This document shows, in pieces, positions 51,753 through 61,311 of a DNA stretch of 64,000 bases. This stretch comes from JAGOPY01 sp964619555. GTDB taxonomy: Bacteria; Bacteroidota; Bacteroidia; Bacteroidales; JAGOPY01. The notes below the pieces were generated by a model. The model was not told where the DNA came from and did not search any database. It saw only the letters and a program-made list of their open reading frames with translations. Location of the stretch: the NCBI GenBank assembly GCA_964619555.1, contig CAZUDV010000003.1, positions 124,001 through 188,000 on the forward strand. The letters are read 5' to 3'. The stretch's first letter is position 1. Each line of letters starts with the position of its first letter. Position numbers and translations under genes: made by a program.

Positions 51753-54632
51753 ATGAATAATGAATTGTTTCTGAACAGGCACCTCGGGCCTGCAGATTCA
51801 GACCTTGATAAAATGCTGAAGGTCATTGGCGTTAATTCCATAGATCAATTGATCGATGAAACCATTCCGGAGAATATCCGCTTGCAGGAAGAAATCGACC
51901 TTCCGGAAGGCATGAGTGAACATGAATACCTGATCCATTTAAGGCAACTCGCAGCAAGGAATAAACTGTATAAAACCTATATCGGACTGGGATACTACGG
52001 TACTATTACTCCACCGGTCATCATTCGCAATGTGCTGGAAAATCCCGGCTGGTACACTTCCTATACTCCCTATCAGGCGGAAATTTCCCAGGGCCGCCTT
52101 GAAGCCCTGCTGAATTACCAGACCATGATCTCCGACCTGACCGGCCTGCCAATAGCTAATGCCTCCCTTCTGGATGAGGCCACCAGCGCCGCCGAAGCGA
52201 TGATCATGGCTTATAATAGCCGCTCCAGGGAACTCATAAAGAAAAATGCCATTAAATTTTTTGCTTCGGACAAATTGTTCCCACAGACTATTGACGTACT
52301 GGTCACCCGGGCAGTCCCGCTGGGTATTGAAGTGGTGACCGGCTCAGCAGAATCGGTAGAGATCACGGAAGAATACTTTGGAGGGATTGTGCAATACCCT
52401 GACCAATTCGGTGAAATCATGGATAACAGGCCATTTGTCGAAAAAATTCACCAGAAACAAGGCACTGTTATCGTCGCTGCTGACCTGCTCAGCCTCGTGC
52501 TGCTGACACCCCCGGGAGAATGGGGCGCCGATGTAGTGGTCGGGTCAAGCCAGCGATTCGGGATCCCGATGGGTTTCGGCGGACCCCATGCCGGTTATTT
52601 TGCAACCCGTGAAGAATTTAAGCGCAACATGCCCGGAAGGATCATCGGCATATCGAAAGATGCAATGGGCGGCAGGGCGCTCAGGATGGCGCTGCAAACG
52701 CGCGAACAACATATCAAACGTGAAAGGGCAACTTCCAACATTTGTACCGCACAGGCCCTGCTGGCCATCATGTCGGGGCTTTATGCCGCCTACCACGGGC
52801 CTGCCGGATTACGCAGGATCGCTTTAAAAGTTCATACTTTTACGGCATTCCTTTCGGGGGAATTGGAGAAGTTAGGTTTTAACCAGATCAACCGGTTCTT
52901 TTTCGACACCTTGAATATTATATTGCCGGCAGGAACGAATGAAGGTCAACTGAAAAAAATAGCCCTGGAGCACCAAATCAATTTCCGTTACACCGGCCAG
53001 GGCCATGTTGGGATCAGCATCGATGAAACGACTTCACTGGATGATATACGGAATATTATTGTCGTTTTTGCCAAACTGGCCGGCAGGACCTATTCCGGTG
53101 AACGGCTCTCGACCGTTAAATCCGAAGGAGTCATGGACTGGCCCTCTGAGTTCATCCGCCAAAGCACAATTCTCAAGGCTGAATGCTTTAACAGGTACCA
53201 CTCCGAAACGGAAATGATGCGATACCTTAAAAAACTGGAGAACAGGGATCTGGCATTGAACAGAACCATGATACCGCTGGGTTCCTGCACCATGAAACTG
53301 AATGCCGCAGCGCAACTGTTCTCGCTCAGCTGGCCTGAATTCGGATCTGTTCACCCCTTTGTACCCGAAGATCAGGTTCCGGGATACATGGAAATCATTC
53401 GTGGCCTGGAAAAGGACCTTTGCACGATCACAGGCTTTGCTGCCATCTCCCTTCAGCCCAATTCCGGGGCCTCCGGAGAATACACCGGGTTGCTGGTGAT
53501 CCGCCAGTACCATATCAGCCGGGGCGAAGGGCACAGGAATGTCTGTCTGATCCCGGCATCTGCCCATGGCACCAATCCTGCCAGCGCTGTGATGGCAGGC
53601 ATGCAGGTAATCGTGGTTAAAACCGATGAAGAAGGCAACATCGACCTGGATGACCTGAAGGAGAAAGCCACTGCACATGCCTCCGATCTCGCCGCTATCA
53701 TGATCACCTATCCGTCCACGCATGGAGTTTTTGAAGAGCATATCCGCGAGGTGATCGATGTGGTCCACCAGAACGGTGGTCAGGTCTACATGGACGGTGC
53801 CAACATGAATGCCCAGGTCGGGCATACGCACCCGGGATTCATTGGCGCCGATGTCTGTCATTTGAATCTGCATAAGACCTTTGCCATTCCACATGGCGGT
53901 GGAGGTCCCGGAGTCGGACCGATCGGCGTAGCCAAACACCTCGCCCCGTTCCTGCCGGGACATACGTTGTTCCCCACTGGCGGGGATAAAGCGATCAGGG
54001 CCGTATCTGCCGCACCATTCGGAAGTGCGCTGATTCTACCAATCTCCTACGGTTACATCAAAATGCTGGGCAAACCGGGATTAAAAGAGGCCACCTCTTA
54101 TGCCATACTCAATGCCAACTACATCAAAGCAAGGCTGGAAGGCCATTATAAGATCCTTTATACCGGCAGCAAAGGCCGTGCCGCCCATGAAATGATCCTC
54201 GACTGCAATGAATTCCATAAAACCGCCGACATTACTGTGGTCGATATTGCAAAACGGCTGATGGATTATGGTTTTCATGCACCGACAGTAGCTTTTCCGG
54301 TTCACGGAACCCTGATGGTCGAACCTACCGAAAGCGAACCCCTTTCCGAACTGGATCGCTTTTGTGATGCGATGATCAGCATTCGGGAAGAGATCCGCGA
54401 GATTGAGGAGGGCAAAGCGAATAAAGCGGATAATGTCATCAAAAATGCCCCGCATACTGCCGCCATGCTGATCTCGGATGAATGGAACCATGCCTATTCC
54501 CGGCAAAAAGCAGCATTCCCGATGGATGGCATGAGCCATGATAAGTACTTTACCCCGGTAACCAAGATCGATGATGCTTTTGGGGACCGTAACCTGGTTT
54601 GCACATGCAATCCTATGGAAGATTATATTTAA
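51753..54632 (+). CDS. gcvP: Glycine dehydrogenase (decarboxylating), P-protein
   Basis: A 959-aa single-chain P-protein of the glycine cleavage system. It starts FLNRHLGPADSDLDKML. The C-terminal half holds the pyridoxal-phosphate lysine in CHLNLHKTFAIPHGGGGPG. It releases CO2 from glycine and passes the aminomethyl group to lipoylated H-protein; genes for the H, T and L proteins are not in this window. Fused-subunit form and length are normal. It is bounded by the hppA terminator upstream and by the rho promoter downstream. Confidence 0.97.
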   Translation: MNNELFLNRHLGPADSDLDKMLKVIGVNSIDQLIDETIPENIRLQEEIDLPEGMSEHEYLIHLRQLAARNKLYKTYIGLGYYGTITPPVIIRNVLENPGWYTSYTPYQAEISQGRLEALLNYQTMISDLTGLPIANASLLDEATSAAEAMIMAYNSRSRELIKKNAIKFFASDKLFPQTIDVLVTRAVPLGIEVVTGSAESVEITEEYFGGIVQYPDQFGEIMDNRPFVEKIHQKQGTVIVAADLLSLVLLTPPGEWGADVVVGSSQRFGIPMGFGGPHAGYFATREEFKRNMPGRIIGISKDAMGGRALRMALQTREQHIKRERATSNICTAQALLAIMSGLYAAYHGPAGLRRIALKVHTFTAFLSGELEKLGFNQINRFFFDTLNIILPAGTNEGQLKKIALEHQINFRYTGQGHVGISIDETTSLDDIRNIIVVFAKLAGRTYSGERLSTVKSEGVMDWPSEFIRQSTILKAECFNRYHSETEMMRYLKKLENRDLALNRTMIPLGSCTMKLNAAAQLFSLSWPEFGSVHPFVPEDQVPGYMEIIRGLEKDLCTITGFAAISLQPNSGASGEYTGLLVIRQYHISRGEGHRNVCLIPASAHGTNPASAVMAGMQVIVVKTDEEGNIDLDDLKEKATAHASDLAAIMITYPSTHGVFEEHIREVIDVVHQNGGQVYMDGANMNAQVGHTHPGFIGADVCHLNLHKTFAIPHGGGGPGVGPIGVAKHLAPFLPGHTLFPTGGDKAIRAVSAAPFGSALILPISYGYIKMLGKPGLKEATSYAILNANYIKARLEGHYKILYTGSKGRAAHEMILDCNEFHKTADITVVDIAKRLMDYGFHAPTVAFPVHGTLMVEPTESEPLSELDRFCDAMISIREEIREIEEGKANKADNVIKNAPHTAAMLISDEWNHAYSRQKAAFPMDGMSHDKYFTPVTKIDDAFGDRNLVCTCNPMEDYI

Positions 54633-54654
54633 TTTTTTATTTTAATTTTATTTG

Positions 54655-54662
54655 TATATTTG
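54655..54662 (+). promoter_or_regulatory. -7 promoter element for rho
   Basis: TATATTTG followed by C lies 150 bases upstream of the rho ATG, implying a leader of about 140-145 nucleotides. Confidence 0.45.
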
Positions 54663-54812
54663 CACCTTCGTTTAGAAATATTCCAATTTATTTCATAAAC
54701 CCATCTAGGAAGGGATCAAAGAACGGCTTTTTACGTCCGGGTGATTTCGGTTGTACCAACAGATTTTCCTGGCAAAAAGTTTCAATCATTGGTTATTATT
54801 TAACAACAAAAC

Positions 54813-56567
54813 ATGTACGATATCATTGAGCTCAACGGCAAATCATTGCCTGAATTGCAGCAGATTGCAAAGGAATTGAACATTCCCAAATTTGAAAAAT
54901 TAATGAAACAGGACCTAATATATACGATCCTGGATCAACAGGCTTTAATACCGACAACAGACGAGAAGCCTGTTTCGAAAGAAGAACCCAAGAAGAAAAG
55001 GGGGAGAAAACCTAAGGTCAAACCGGAAACTGCAGCAGCTACAGAGGAACAGAAACCGGTTTCCAAAGAAAAACCGTTGCCATCCCCGGAACCGGAAAAA
55101 TCACACAAATTAGCCACTGTTACAGAAGACAGTGCTCCGAAACATCGTCTGAAGCTGGTTAAAAAATCTGAAAGAAAACCGGCTGAAGAACAGGACAAAC
55201 CCAAAGCCGCTCCAATAACCCGGGAAAAGGACCCGGACTTGCTCCTGCTGGACATCGAAAATGGAGACGATGAAATCCCGATCCCGGTTGAAGAAGAAAC
55301 CGTCACGGTCATCAGCACGGATTCCGAAACAATAAAAACCGAAATGGATGAATTCCCTGTCAGTAAGGAGGATGAATTTCAGCCACCGCTCAGGGATCCG
55401 GGTTTCAGGCCCAGGCTGAGCAAGAAAAGGGACGAATTTCCGTTCGAGTACGAAGGATTCATCAATGCCGAAGGAGTATTGGAAATCATGCCGGATGGTT
55501 ATGGCTTCCTGAGGTCATCGGATTATAACTACCTGAATTCACCCGACGATATCTATGTGTCCCAGTCACAGATCAAATTATTCGGCCTGAAAACCGGGGA
55601 TACGGTAGATGGCACCATCCGTCCGCCGAAAGAAGGAGAAAAATACTTCCCGCTCATCAAAGTCGAGATGATCAATGGCCGAAAACCGGAAGAGGTCCGG
55701 GACCGCACCTCCTTCGACTTCCTTACCCCTCTGTTTCCTCAGAAAAAATTCAAACTCACCGACTATCCCAACGCCAGCATCACGACCCGCGTTATCGATA
55801 TGTTCGCACCAATCGGCAAAGGACAGAGAGGTCTCATCGTAGCCCAGCCAAAAACCGGGAAAACAATTATACTGCAGGAAATCGCCAATGCCATCTCGTA
55901 TAACCATCCGGAAGCTTATCTGATCGTACTTCTTATCGACGAACGTCCTGAAGAAGTGACGGACATGCAGCGCCATGTCAACGCGGAAGTCATAGCCTCA
56001 ACCTTTGACGAACCGGCGGAAAGGCATGCGAAAATCGCCAACATCGTACTGGAGAAAGCCAAAAGGCTCGTAGAATGCGGCCATGACGTGGTGATCCTGC
56101 TGGACTCCATCACCCGGCTAGCCCGTGCCTACAACACCATTTCACCGGCTTCCGGAAAAGTGCTTTCGGGCGGGGTGGAATCCAATGCCCTCCAGAAACC
56201 GAAACGATTCTTCGGTGCTGCGCGCCAGATAGAGAATGGCGGATCGCTGACCATCATCGCTACTGCCCTTATCGATACCGGAAGCAAAATGGATGAAGTC
56301 ATCTTCGAAGAATTCAAAGGCACTGGAAACATGGAACTTCAGCTCGACCGCAAGCTGGCTAATAAAAGGATCTACCCGGCAATCGATATCGTGGCTTCCA
56401 GCACGCGAAAGGAAGAGCTTCTGGTGGATAAAGAATCCTTGCAGAGAATATGGATCCTGCGTAACCACCTGGCAGATATGAATCCCCTGGAAGCCATGGA
56501 ATTCCTTAAGGATAAAATGAGGTACACCAAGAATAACGAGGAATTCCTGATTTCGATGAACTCATAG
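54813..56567 (+). CDS. rho: Transcription termination factor Rho
   Basis: A 584-aa hexameric RNA helicase. Residues 1-45 are the Rho_N helical domain (KSLPELQQIAKELNIPKFEKL). Residues about 50-205 are a Pro/Glu/Lys-rich insertion (KKKRGRKPKVKPE), typical of Bacteroidota Rho and absent from E. coli (419 aa). The cold-shock RNA-binding domain follows (215-290, LEIMPDGYGFLRS), then the ATPase with Walker A in AQPKTGKT and Walker B in VVILLDSITR. The long leader would allow autoregulation, as known for other rho genes. Its stop overlaps the convergent mpl stop region by 6 bases. Confidence 0.97.
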   Translation: MYDIIELNGKSLPELQQIAKELNIPKFEKLMKQDLIYTILDQQALIPTTDEKPVSKEEPKKKRGRKPKVKPETAAATEEQKPVSKEKPLPSPEPEKSHKLATVTEDSAPKHRLKLVKKSERKPAEEQDKPKAAPITREKDPDLLLLDIENGDDEIPIPVEEETVTVISTDSETIKTEMDEFPVSKEDEFQPPLRDPGFRPRLSKKRDEFPFEYEGFINAEGVLEIMPDGYGFLRSSDYNYLNSPDDIYVSQSQIKLFGLKTGDTVDGTIRPPKEGEKYFPLIKVEMINGRKPEEVRDRTSFDFLTPLFPQKKFKLTDYPNASITTRVIDMFAPIGKGQRGLIVAQPKTGKTIILQEIANAISYNHPEAYLIVLLIDERPEEVTDMQRHVNAEVIASTFDEPAERHAKIANIVLEKAKRLVECGHDVVILLDSITRLARAYNTISPASGKVLSGGVESNALQKPKRFFGAARQIENGGSLTIIATALIDTGSKMDEVIFEEFKGTGNMELQLDRKLANKRIYPAIDIVASSTRKEELLVDKESLQRIWILRNHLADMNPLEAMEFLKDKMRYTKNNEEFLISMNS

Positions 56568-57926
56568 TCCCCGAACCAGGACCTGCGCTGTTTCCTCCAG
56601 ATCCAGCCCGTCGAAGTTACCCGAACTCATCATTAACAGATCCTTCTGGCTTAAATCCATTGCCAGAAGATACGATTCCATTTGTTTAGAATCGTTGAAA
56701 ATCAGTAATCTTTCATCGTTAAAGACCGATTTGACATCATCCGGGGATAATTCCGGCAGCCTTTTTAGTTCCAGTGCATGATGCGAATAATACACCATCG
56801 GCTCATCCGCCAGGTCCATGCAATTCCGGTATTGGGGCAAAAAATCCTTATTCAGGCTGCTGTATGTGTGCAATTCCAGGCATGCAACCAGCTTCCTGCC
56901 GGGATGCAGCTCTTTCACAGCCTGGATGGTGGCCTTGAGTTTGGACGGACTGTGTGCAAAATCCTTAAACACAGATGTGGCCTCATTTTCCGCCAGGAGC
57001 TGCAGACGTTTCGAAGCTCCTTTGAAGGATTGAATTGCCTTTGTAAACGCCTTATCGCTCACTCCCATCATCCGGCATACCTTCCAGGCACCATGAATAT
57101 TCTGTATGTTATGCCGGCCGAATACCTGCACCGGGATCTCATCCTGCCCGACCATCAGACAGGTCCTCCCGGCTTCCGTTTTATAATTCAGCCTCCCGTA
57201 TGGAACAACTTTTATGTCCGGTCGGACGGATGAAGCCAACCGGCTCACCTCCGGATCATCAACAAAATAAACCAGTTTACCATCCGGTTCGATCAGATCC
57301 AGGAACTGCGAAAACTGACTTACATAATTCTCAAATGTCGGGAATACGTTCATATGGTCCCATGCAATGCCGCTAAGAAGAGCTATATGGGGACGGTACA
57401 GGTGGAATTTAGGCCTGGGATCCAGCGTGGAAGAGAGGTATTCGTCACCTTCAAGAATCATATGACGGGCTTTTTCCGATAACCTTACCATGACGTCAAA
57501 CCCTTCGAGCTGTGCCCCCACCATATAGTCGGCGTCGACCCCGGAATGCTGGAGCACATGCAGGATCATGCTCGTGATGGTTGTCTTGCCGTGACTGCCG
57601 GCAATTACAATCCTCAGCTTATCCTTTGATTGCTCATACAGATATTCAGGGTATGAAAATATTTTTACTTTAAAATTTTCAGCCCGGAGCAACTCAGGAT
57701 TATCCTTCTTTGCATGCATACCCAGGATAATGGCATCCAGTCCTGGATGAATCTTGTCCGGTTGCCACCCGGCCTGATCGGGAAGGATTCCATATTTCTT
57801 CAACCTTGAAAAAGCGGGTTCAAAGATTTCATCATCCGATCCGGTAACCTCGTATCCCTTGAGCTTTAAGGCTATCGCCAGGTTGTGCATAGCACTTCCA
57901 CCGATTGCAATGAAATGGACTTTCAT
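56562..57926 (-). CDS. mpl: UDP-N-acetylmuramate:L-alanyl-gamma-D-glutamyl-meso-diaminopimelate ligase
   Basis: A 454-aa Mur-ligase family enzyme. The N-terminus KVHFIAIGGSAMHNLAIALKLKGYEVTGSDDEI is the Mpl/MurC-type UDP-binding fold; the ATP loop is AGSHGKTTITSM. Sequence around DADYMVGAQLEGFDVMVRL separates Mpl from MurC. Mpl joins recycled tripeptide to UDP-MurNAc, so this organism recycles peptidoglycan peptides. It shares a 75-base divergent gap with cysH and has its own -7 element. Confidence 0.92.
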   Translation of the reverse strand: MKVHFIAIGGSAMHNLAIALKLKGYEVTGSDDEIFEPAFSRLKKYGILPDQAGWQPDKIHPGLDAIILGMHAKKDNPELLRAENFKVKIFSYPEYLYEQSKDKLRIVIAGSHGKTTITSMILHVLQHSGVDADYMVGAQLEGFDVMVRLSEKARHMILEGDEYLSSTLDPRPKFHLYRPHIALLSGIAWDHMNVFPTFENYVSQFSQFLDLIEPDGKLVYFVDDPEVSRLASSVRPDIKVVPYGRLNYKTEAGRTCLMVGQDEIPVQVFGRHNIQNIHGAWKVCRMMGVSDKAFTKAIQSFKGASKRLQLLAENEATSVFKDFAHSPSKLKATIQAVKELHPGRKLVACLELHTYSSLNKDFLPQYRNCMDLADEPMVYYSHHALELKRLPELSPDDVKSVFNDERLLIFNDSKQMESYLLAMDLSQKDLLMMSSGNFDGLDLEETAQVLVRGL

Positions 57927-57948
57927 GAACTGTCGTTAGTAAAAAAAT

Positions 57949-57956
57949 CAAAAATA
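57949..57956 (-). promoter_or_regulatory. -7 promoter element for mpl
   Basis: The minus strand reads TATTTTTG, 22 bases upstream of the mpl ATG. It lies 9 bases from the oppositely oriented cysH element. Confidence 0.45.
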
Positions 57957-57965
57957 ATTTATTAT

Positions 57966-57973
57966 TACTTTTG
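57966..57973 (+). promoter_or_regulatory. -7 promoter element for cysH
   Basis: TACTTTTG lies 28 bases before ATG 58002 and supports that start over an in-frame ATG at 57885 inside mpl. Confidence 0.5.
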
Positions 57974-58001
57974 TGGCGGTAGCAAACTGGAAATATATAA
58001 C

Positions 58002-58715
58002 ATGTCAGATAACGGAAAATCATTATTGGTTGAAGAATTACAGGGGACACTCGAGGGGAAAAGTGTGCAGGAGATTATAAAAATGGTGGCTGCAAAATTT
58101 CCGGGCAGAACCGGGTTTTCAACCAGCCTGGGCCTGGAAGATCAGGTCCTGACGAGGATTATCGCCCAGACTGCACCGTCCATCTACATATTTACGCTGG
58201 ATACGGGCCGTCTTTTCCCGGAAACCTACGACCTGCTTGACATTACCCAAAAACGTTACAAGATCCGCATCAATACTTATTTTCCCGATTTTGCCGCCGT
58301 CGAAAAAATGGTCAATGAAAAGGGTATCAACCTGTTTTATGAGAGTGTCGGGAACCGAAAACTCTGCTGCCATATCCGGAAGATCGAACCTTTGAAAAGG
58401 GCGCTGGTTGGCATGGATGTCTGGATCAGCGGATTAAGAAGGGACCAATCGGTCACGCGCCAGGAAGCAAAGCTGGTTGAATGGGACTCAAACCACCAGA
58501 GGATCAAGGTCAATCCTTTGATCGATTGGTCGTTGGAAGAGGTCTGGGATGAGATCAGGGAACACAACATTCCGTATAATCCATTGCACGACAAAGGTTA
58601 TCCCAGCATCGGATGCCTGCCCTGCACCCGTGCTGTTGAGCCTGGGGAAGATATCCGGGCCGGTCGTTGGTGGTGGGAACATCCCCAGCATAAGGAGTGC
58701 GGACTGCACAAATAG
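58002..58715 (+). CDS. cysH: Assimilatory adenylyl-sulfate (APS) reductase, CysH family
   Basis: A 237-aa CysH protein. Two cysteine pairs, Cys122-Cys123 (KLCCHIRK) and Cys205/Cys208 (GCLPC), bind a [4Fe-4S] cluster; this marks the APS-using type and not the cluster-free PAPS reductase. The catalytic Cys233 is in the C-terminal ECGLH. SLGLEDQVLT and TLDTGRLFPET form the nucleotide site. It reduces APS to sulfite using thioredoxin. No sulfate transporter, ATP sulfurylase or sulfite reductase gene lies next to it. Confidence 0.93.
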   Translation: MSDNGKSLLVEELQGTLEGKSVQEIIKMVAAKFPGRTGFSTSLGLEDQVLTRIIAQTAPSIYIFTLDTGRLFPETYDLLDITQKRYKIRINTYFPDFAAVEKMVNEKGINLFYESVGNRKLCCHIRKIEPLKRALVGMDVWISGLRRDQSVTRQEAKLVEWDSNHQRIKVNPLIDWSLEEVWDEIREHNIPYNPLHDKGYPSIGCLPCTRAVEPGEDIRAGRWWWEHPQHKECGLHK

Positions 58716-58750
58716 GAAACTCTACTCTTTACGGTTTTTTTCGGTAATCC

Positions 58751-60004
58751 TCAATTAAACCTTATCGCCTTGACCGGGCTGATCCGTCCGATGATATAGC
58801 CAGGGAGCATGATCATCATCAGGCTGACCAGGAATACACCGGCGTTGAGGAGCAGGATATGCCAGGGATCAAGGCTTACCGGAACATAGGATATGTAGTA
58901 GGATTCCTGGTCAAGGGGGATCACCTTTGTATAATACTGGATCAAGGCCAGGCTGATGCCCAGGATGTTACCGACCAGCATCCCGGTCAGGATAATTCTC
59001 GCCGTGATATACAGGAATAGTTTGCGGATCGAATGATTGGTCATGCCCAGCGCCTTTAATGTTCCGATCATGGTTGTCCTCTCCAGGATCAGGATCAAGA
59101 GGGTCGATATGATGGTGATCCCCGCCACGGCAATCATAAGGACGAGGATGATGATGACATTAATATCCATAAGCCTGAGCCAGTCAAATATTTGCGGATA
59201 AGCGTCCGTTACGGTTTCCGCGTTAAGGTTGTACCCGATCTGCTGGTAAATCTCAGTTGCAATCTCATCCAATTTGCTAAAATCTTCGATGTAAACCTCA
59301 AAACCGGAAACCTCGTCGGTTTCCCAGTTGTTTAATTTCTGAATGTGCCTTAAATCCCCGATGACATATGCCTGATCAAATTCTTCCAAACCGGTTTCAT
59401 AAATACCGGATACCGAAAACATCCGGCCTCTTGGCTGTGCCTCCGAACCGGTGAGGAAATACATCCTGGCCTGGTCCCCAATATCAAGTTGCATTTTAGC
59501 CGATATGTCTCTTGAGATCAGGATACCATTTGATGCCGAAGTGTCCCGATTTTCAATAACACTTCCCTTAACAATAAATTTTCTGAAAATTTCCCAATCA
59601 TAGTCCTGGCCTATGCCTTTCAATACCACCCCGTGAATCTGATCCTCAGTCTTGAGAATTCCGGCTTTCAGGGCAAACACCTGGATATGGCGTATCCCTT
59701 GCAAATCATTCATTTCTGGATAAAAAGGCTGATCCGTTGTAACTGGAGATGATTCAAATGAAGCATTATCATCGAAGTTGTCAATCTGGATATGTGCGGA
59801 AAAACCTATCACCTTTTCCCGGATCCCGGTCTGGAAGCCTACCAGCACCGCTATGGAAACAATCATGACAGAGAGTCCTAATGCGATTGCCGTAATGGCA
59901 ATGCGTACGGCTGAACCTGAAAGATTTTCCTTATCTTTACTGCTTATGCGACGGGCTATGAATGAAGGCAGGTTCAAATTCTTTAAATTTCCGGGATAAA
60001 ACAA
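58751..60004 (-). CDS. ABC transporter permease of the LolC/LolE-FtsX family
   Basis: A 417-aa permease with four membrane segments (one near residues 30-55, three in 280-410) and a large periplasmic domain between them, the MacB/LolCE layout. IARRISSKDKENLSGSAVRIAITAIALGLSVMIVSIAVLVGF at the start and TMIGTLKALGMTNHSIRKLFL before the third segment are typical. Members move lipoproteins from the inner membrane or export other substrates with a LolD-type ATPase, which is not in this window. It is divergent from the DUF1343 gene. Confidence 0.88.
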   Translation of the reverse strand: MFYPGNLKNLNLPSFIARRISSKDKENLSGSAVRIAITAIALGLSVMIVSIAVLVGFQTGIREKVIGFSAHIQIDNFDDNASFESSPVTTDQPFYPEMNDLQGIRHIQVFALKAGILKTEDQIHGVVLKGIGQDYDWEIFRKFIVKGSVIENRDTSASNGILISRDISAKMQLDIGDQARMYFLTGSEAQPRGRMFSVSGIYETGLEEFDQAYVIGDLRHIQKLNNWETDEVSGFEVYIEDFSKLDEIATEIYQQIGYNLNAETVTDAYPQIFDWLRLMDINVIIILVLMIAVAGITIISTLLILILERTTMIGTLKALGMTNHSIRKLFLYITARIILTGMLVGNILGISLALIQYYTKVIPLDQESYYISYVPVSLDPWHILLLNAGVFLVSLMMIMLPGYIIGRISPVKAIRFN

Positions 60005-60073
60005 ATGCCGGTTCCAAACAGGTTACGAAAATACCGAATCTTTGAATCCATTCGCCAGAAATAGCATTGCGGA

Positions 60074-61300
60074 ATGAAAGCAATCTTGATTATAAGTATT
60101 GCCATTTGTACGGTGGCTTGCACGTCAGGTCCGGGGAAGACCCAGATGAACCGGGTATTAAGGCTGGTAGAGCAGGACACCATTTTAACAGGTGCACAGC
60201 AAACGGAACTCTATCTGCCTCTTCTCATGAATAAAAATACCGGACTAGTCTGCAATCATACCTCCTTCCTTGAAAACCAGCACCTGGTCGATGTGATCTA
60301 TTCATCTGGCGTTTCCGTTCGGGCCATCTTTACACCGGAGCACGGATTACGGGGGGATACGGAAGCGGGGGGAGAAATCGGCAACAGCGTGGATACCAGG
60401 ACCGGGATCCCCATTATATCCCTTTATGGAAACAAGAAAAAACCCGATCCTGCCGATCTGCATGAGATCGATATCATGATTTTCGATATCCAGGATATCG
60501 GTGTCAGATTCTATACCTACATATCCACCCTGACACTCGTTATGGAAGCCTGTGCCGAACTGGGAATTCCTTTGCTGGTCCTGGATCGTCCGAATCCAAA
60601 TGGCTTTTATGTGGACGGGCCGGTATTGGACACTAATTACCGGTCATTTGTGGGGATGCACCCGGTACCCGTCGTATACGGTATGACCATCGGGGAATAT
60701 GCGAGGATGGTAAACGGTGAAGGGTGGCTGAAAGACGGCATAAGGTGTAATCTGACTGTAATTCCATTAAAGTATTGGGACCGGAACATGATTGTCAGGC
60801 TTCCGGTTCCACCCTCTCCTAATCTGCCGACCTGGGAATCCATCTACCTGTACCCATCTCTGTGTCTTTTTGAAGGTACGGTCATTAGTGTGGGCCGTGG
60901 CACGGAATTCCCGTTCCAGGTAATCGGCCATCCAAATATCAGGACCGGTAGCTATTCCTTCACACCCCGGGTTATAAAAGGGACGGCAGAAAACCCGCCT
61001 TATCTTGGGGTGCCATGCTATGGTGCCTATCTGAACGGTTTCGCAGAGGGGATCAACACCAGAGACCAGCATTTCACGCTGGATTATCTGCTCAATTATT
61101 ATATTGAATTGAACTTCGGTGACCGTTTTTTCAATAATTATTTTGAGAAACTGGCCGGTAACAATGAATTAAGACAGCAGGTAAAACAAGGCCTCTCTGA
61201 AGACGAGATCAGGAAGACCTGGGAAACGGGACTGAATGATTTTATAAAGATCAGGGAAAAGTATCTCCTGTACCCCGACATGTCAGTTAAACGGAATTAA
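60074..61300 (+). CDS. DUF1343 family exo-beta-N-acetylmuramidase (NamZ-like) lipoprotein
   Basis: A 408-aa protein with a lipoprotein signal (lipobox VAC, Cys16). The catalytic-domain family, DUF1343, was shown in Bacillus NamZ to remove terminal MurNAc from glycan fragments (family GH171). Conserved blocks are AIFTPEHGLRGDTEAGGEI, IMIFDIQDIGVRFYTYISTL, LVLDRPNPNGFYVDGPVLD and PSPNLPTWESIYLYPSLCLFEGT. It is probably anchored in the outer or inner membrane facing the periplasm. With mpl nearby it fits peptidoglycan recycling. It converges on the aminotransferase with an 11-base gap. Confidence 0.88.
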   Translation: MKAILIISIAICTVACTSGPGKTQMNRVLRLVEQDTILTGAQQTELYLPLLMNKNTGLVCNHTSFLENQHLVDVIYSSGVSVRAIFTPEHGLRGDTEAGGEIGNSVDTRTGIPIISLYGNKKKPDPADLHEIDIMIFDIQDIGVRFYTYISTLTLVMEACAELGIPLLVLDRPNPNGFYVDGPVLDTNYRSFVGMHPVPVVYGMTIGEYARMVNGEGWLKDGIRCNLTVIPLKYWDRNMIVRLPVPPSPNLPTWESIYLYPSLCLFEGTVISVGRGTEFPFQVIGHPNIRTGSYSFTPRVIKGTAENPPYLGVPCYGAYLNGFAEGINTRDQHFTLDYLLNYYIELNFGDRFFNNYFEKLAGNNELRQQVKQGLSEDEIRKTWETGLNDFIKIREKYLLYPDMSVKRN

Positions 61301-61311
61301 CCGGCCGGTCG

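Noticed and set aside
53034..53963. 309-codon open frame antisense to gcvP
   Set aside because: It is a mirror of a strongly conserved gene with codon-periodic composition; the translation shows no domain and no promoter.
57885..58001. Longer start for cysH
   Set aside because: The extra 39 codons lie inside mpl and across the promoter element; ATG 58002 gives the normal N-terminus.
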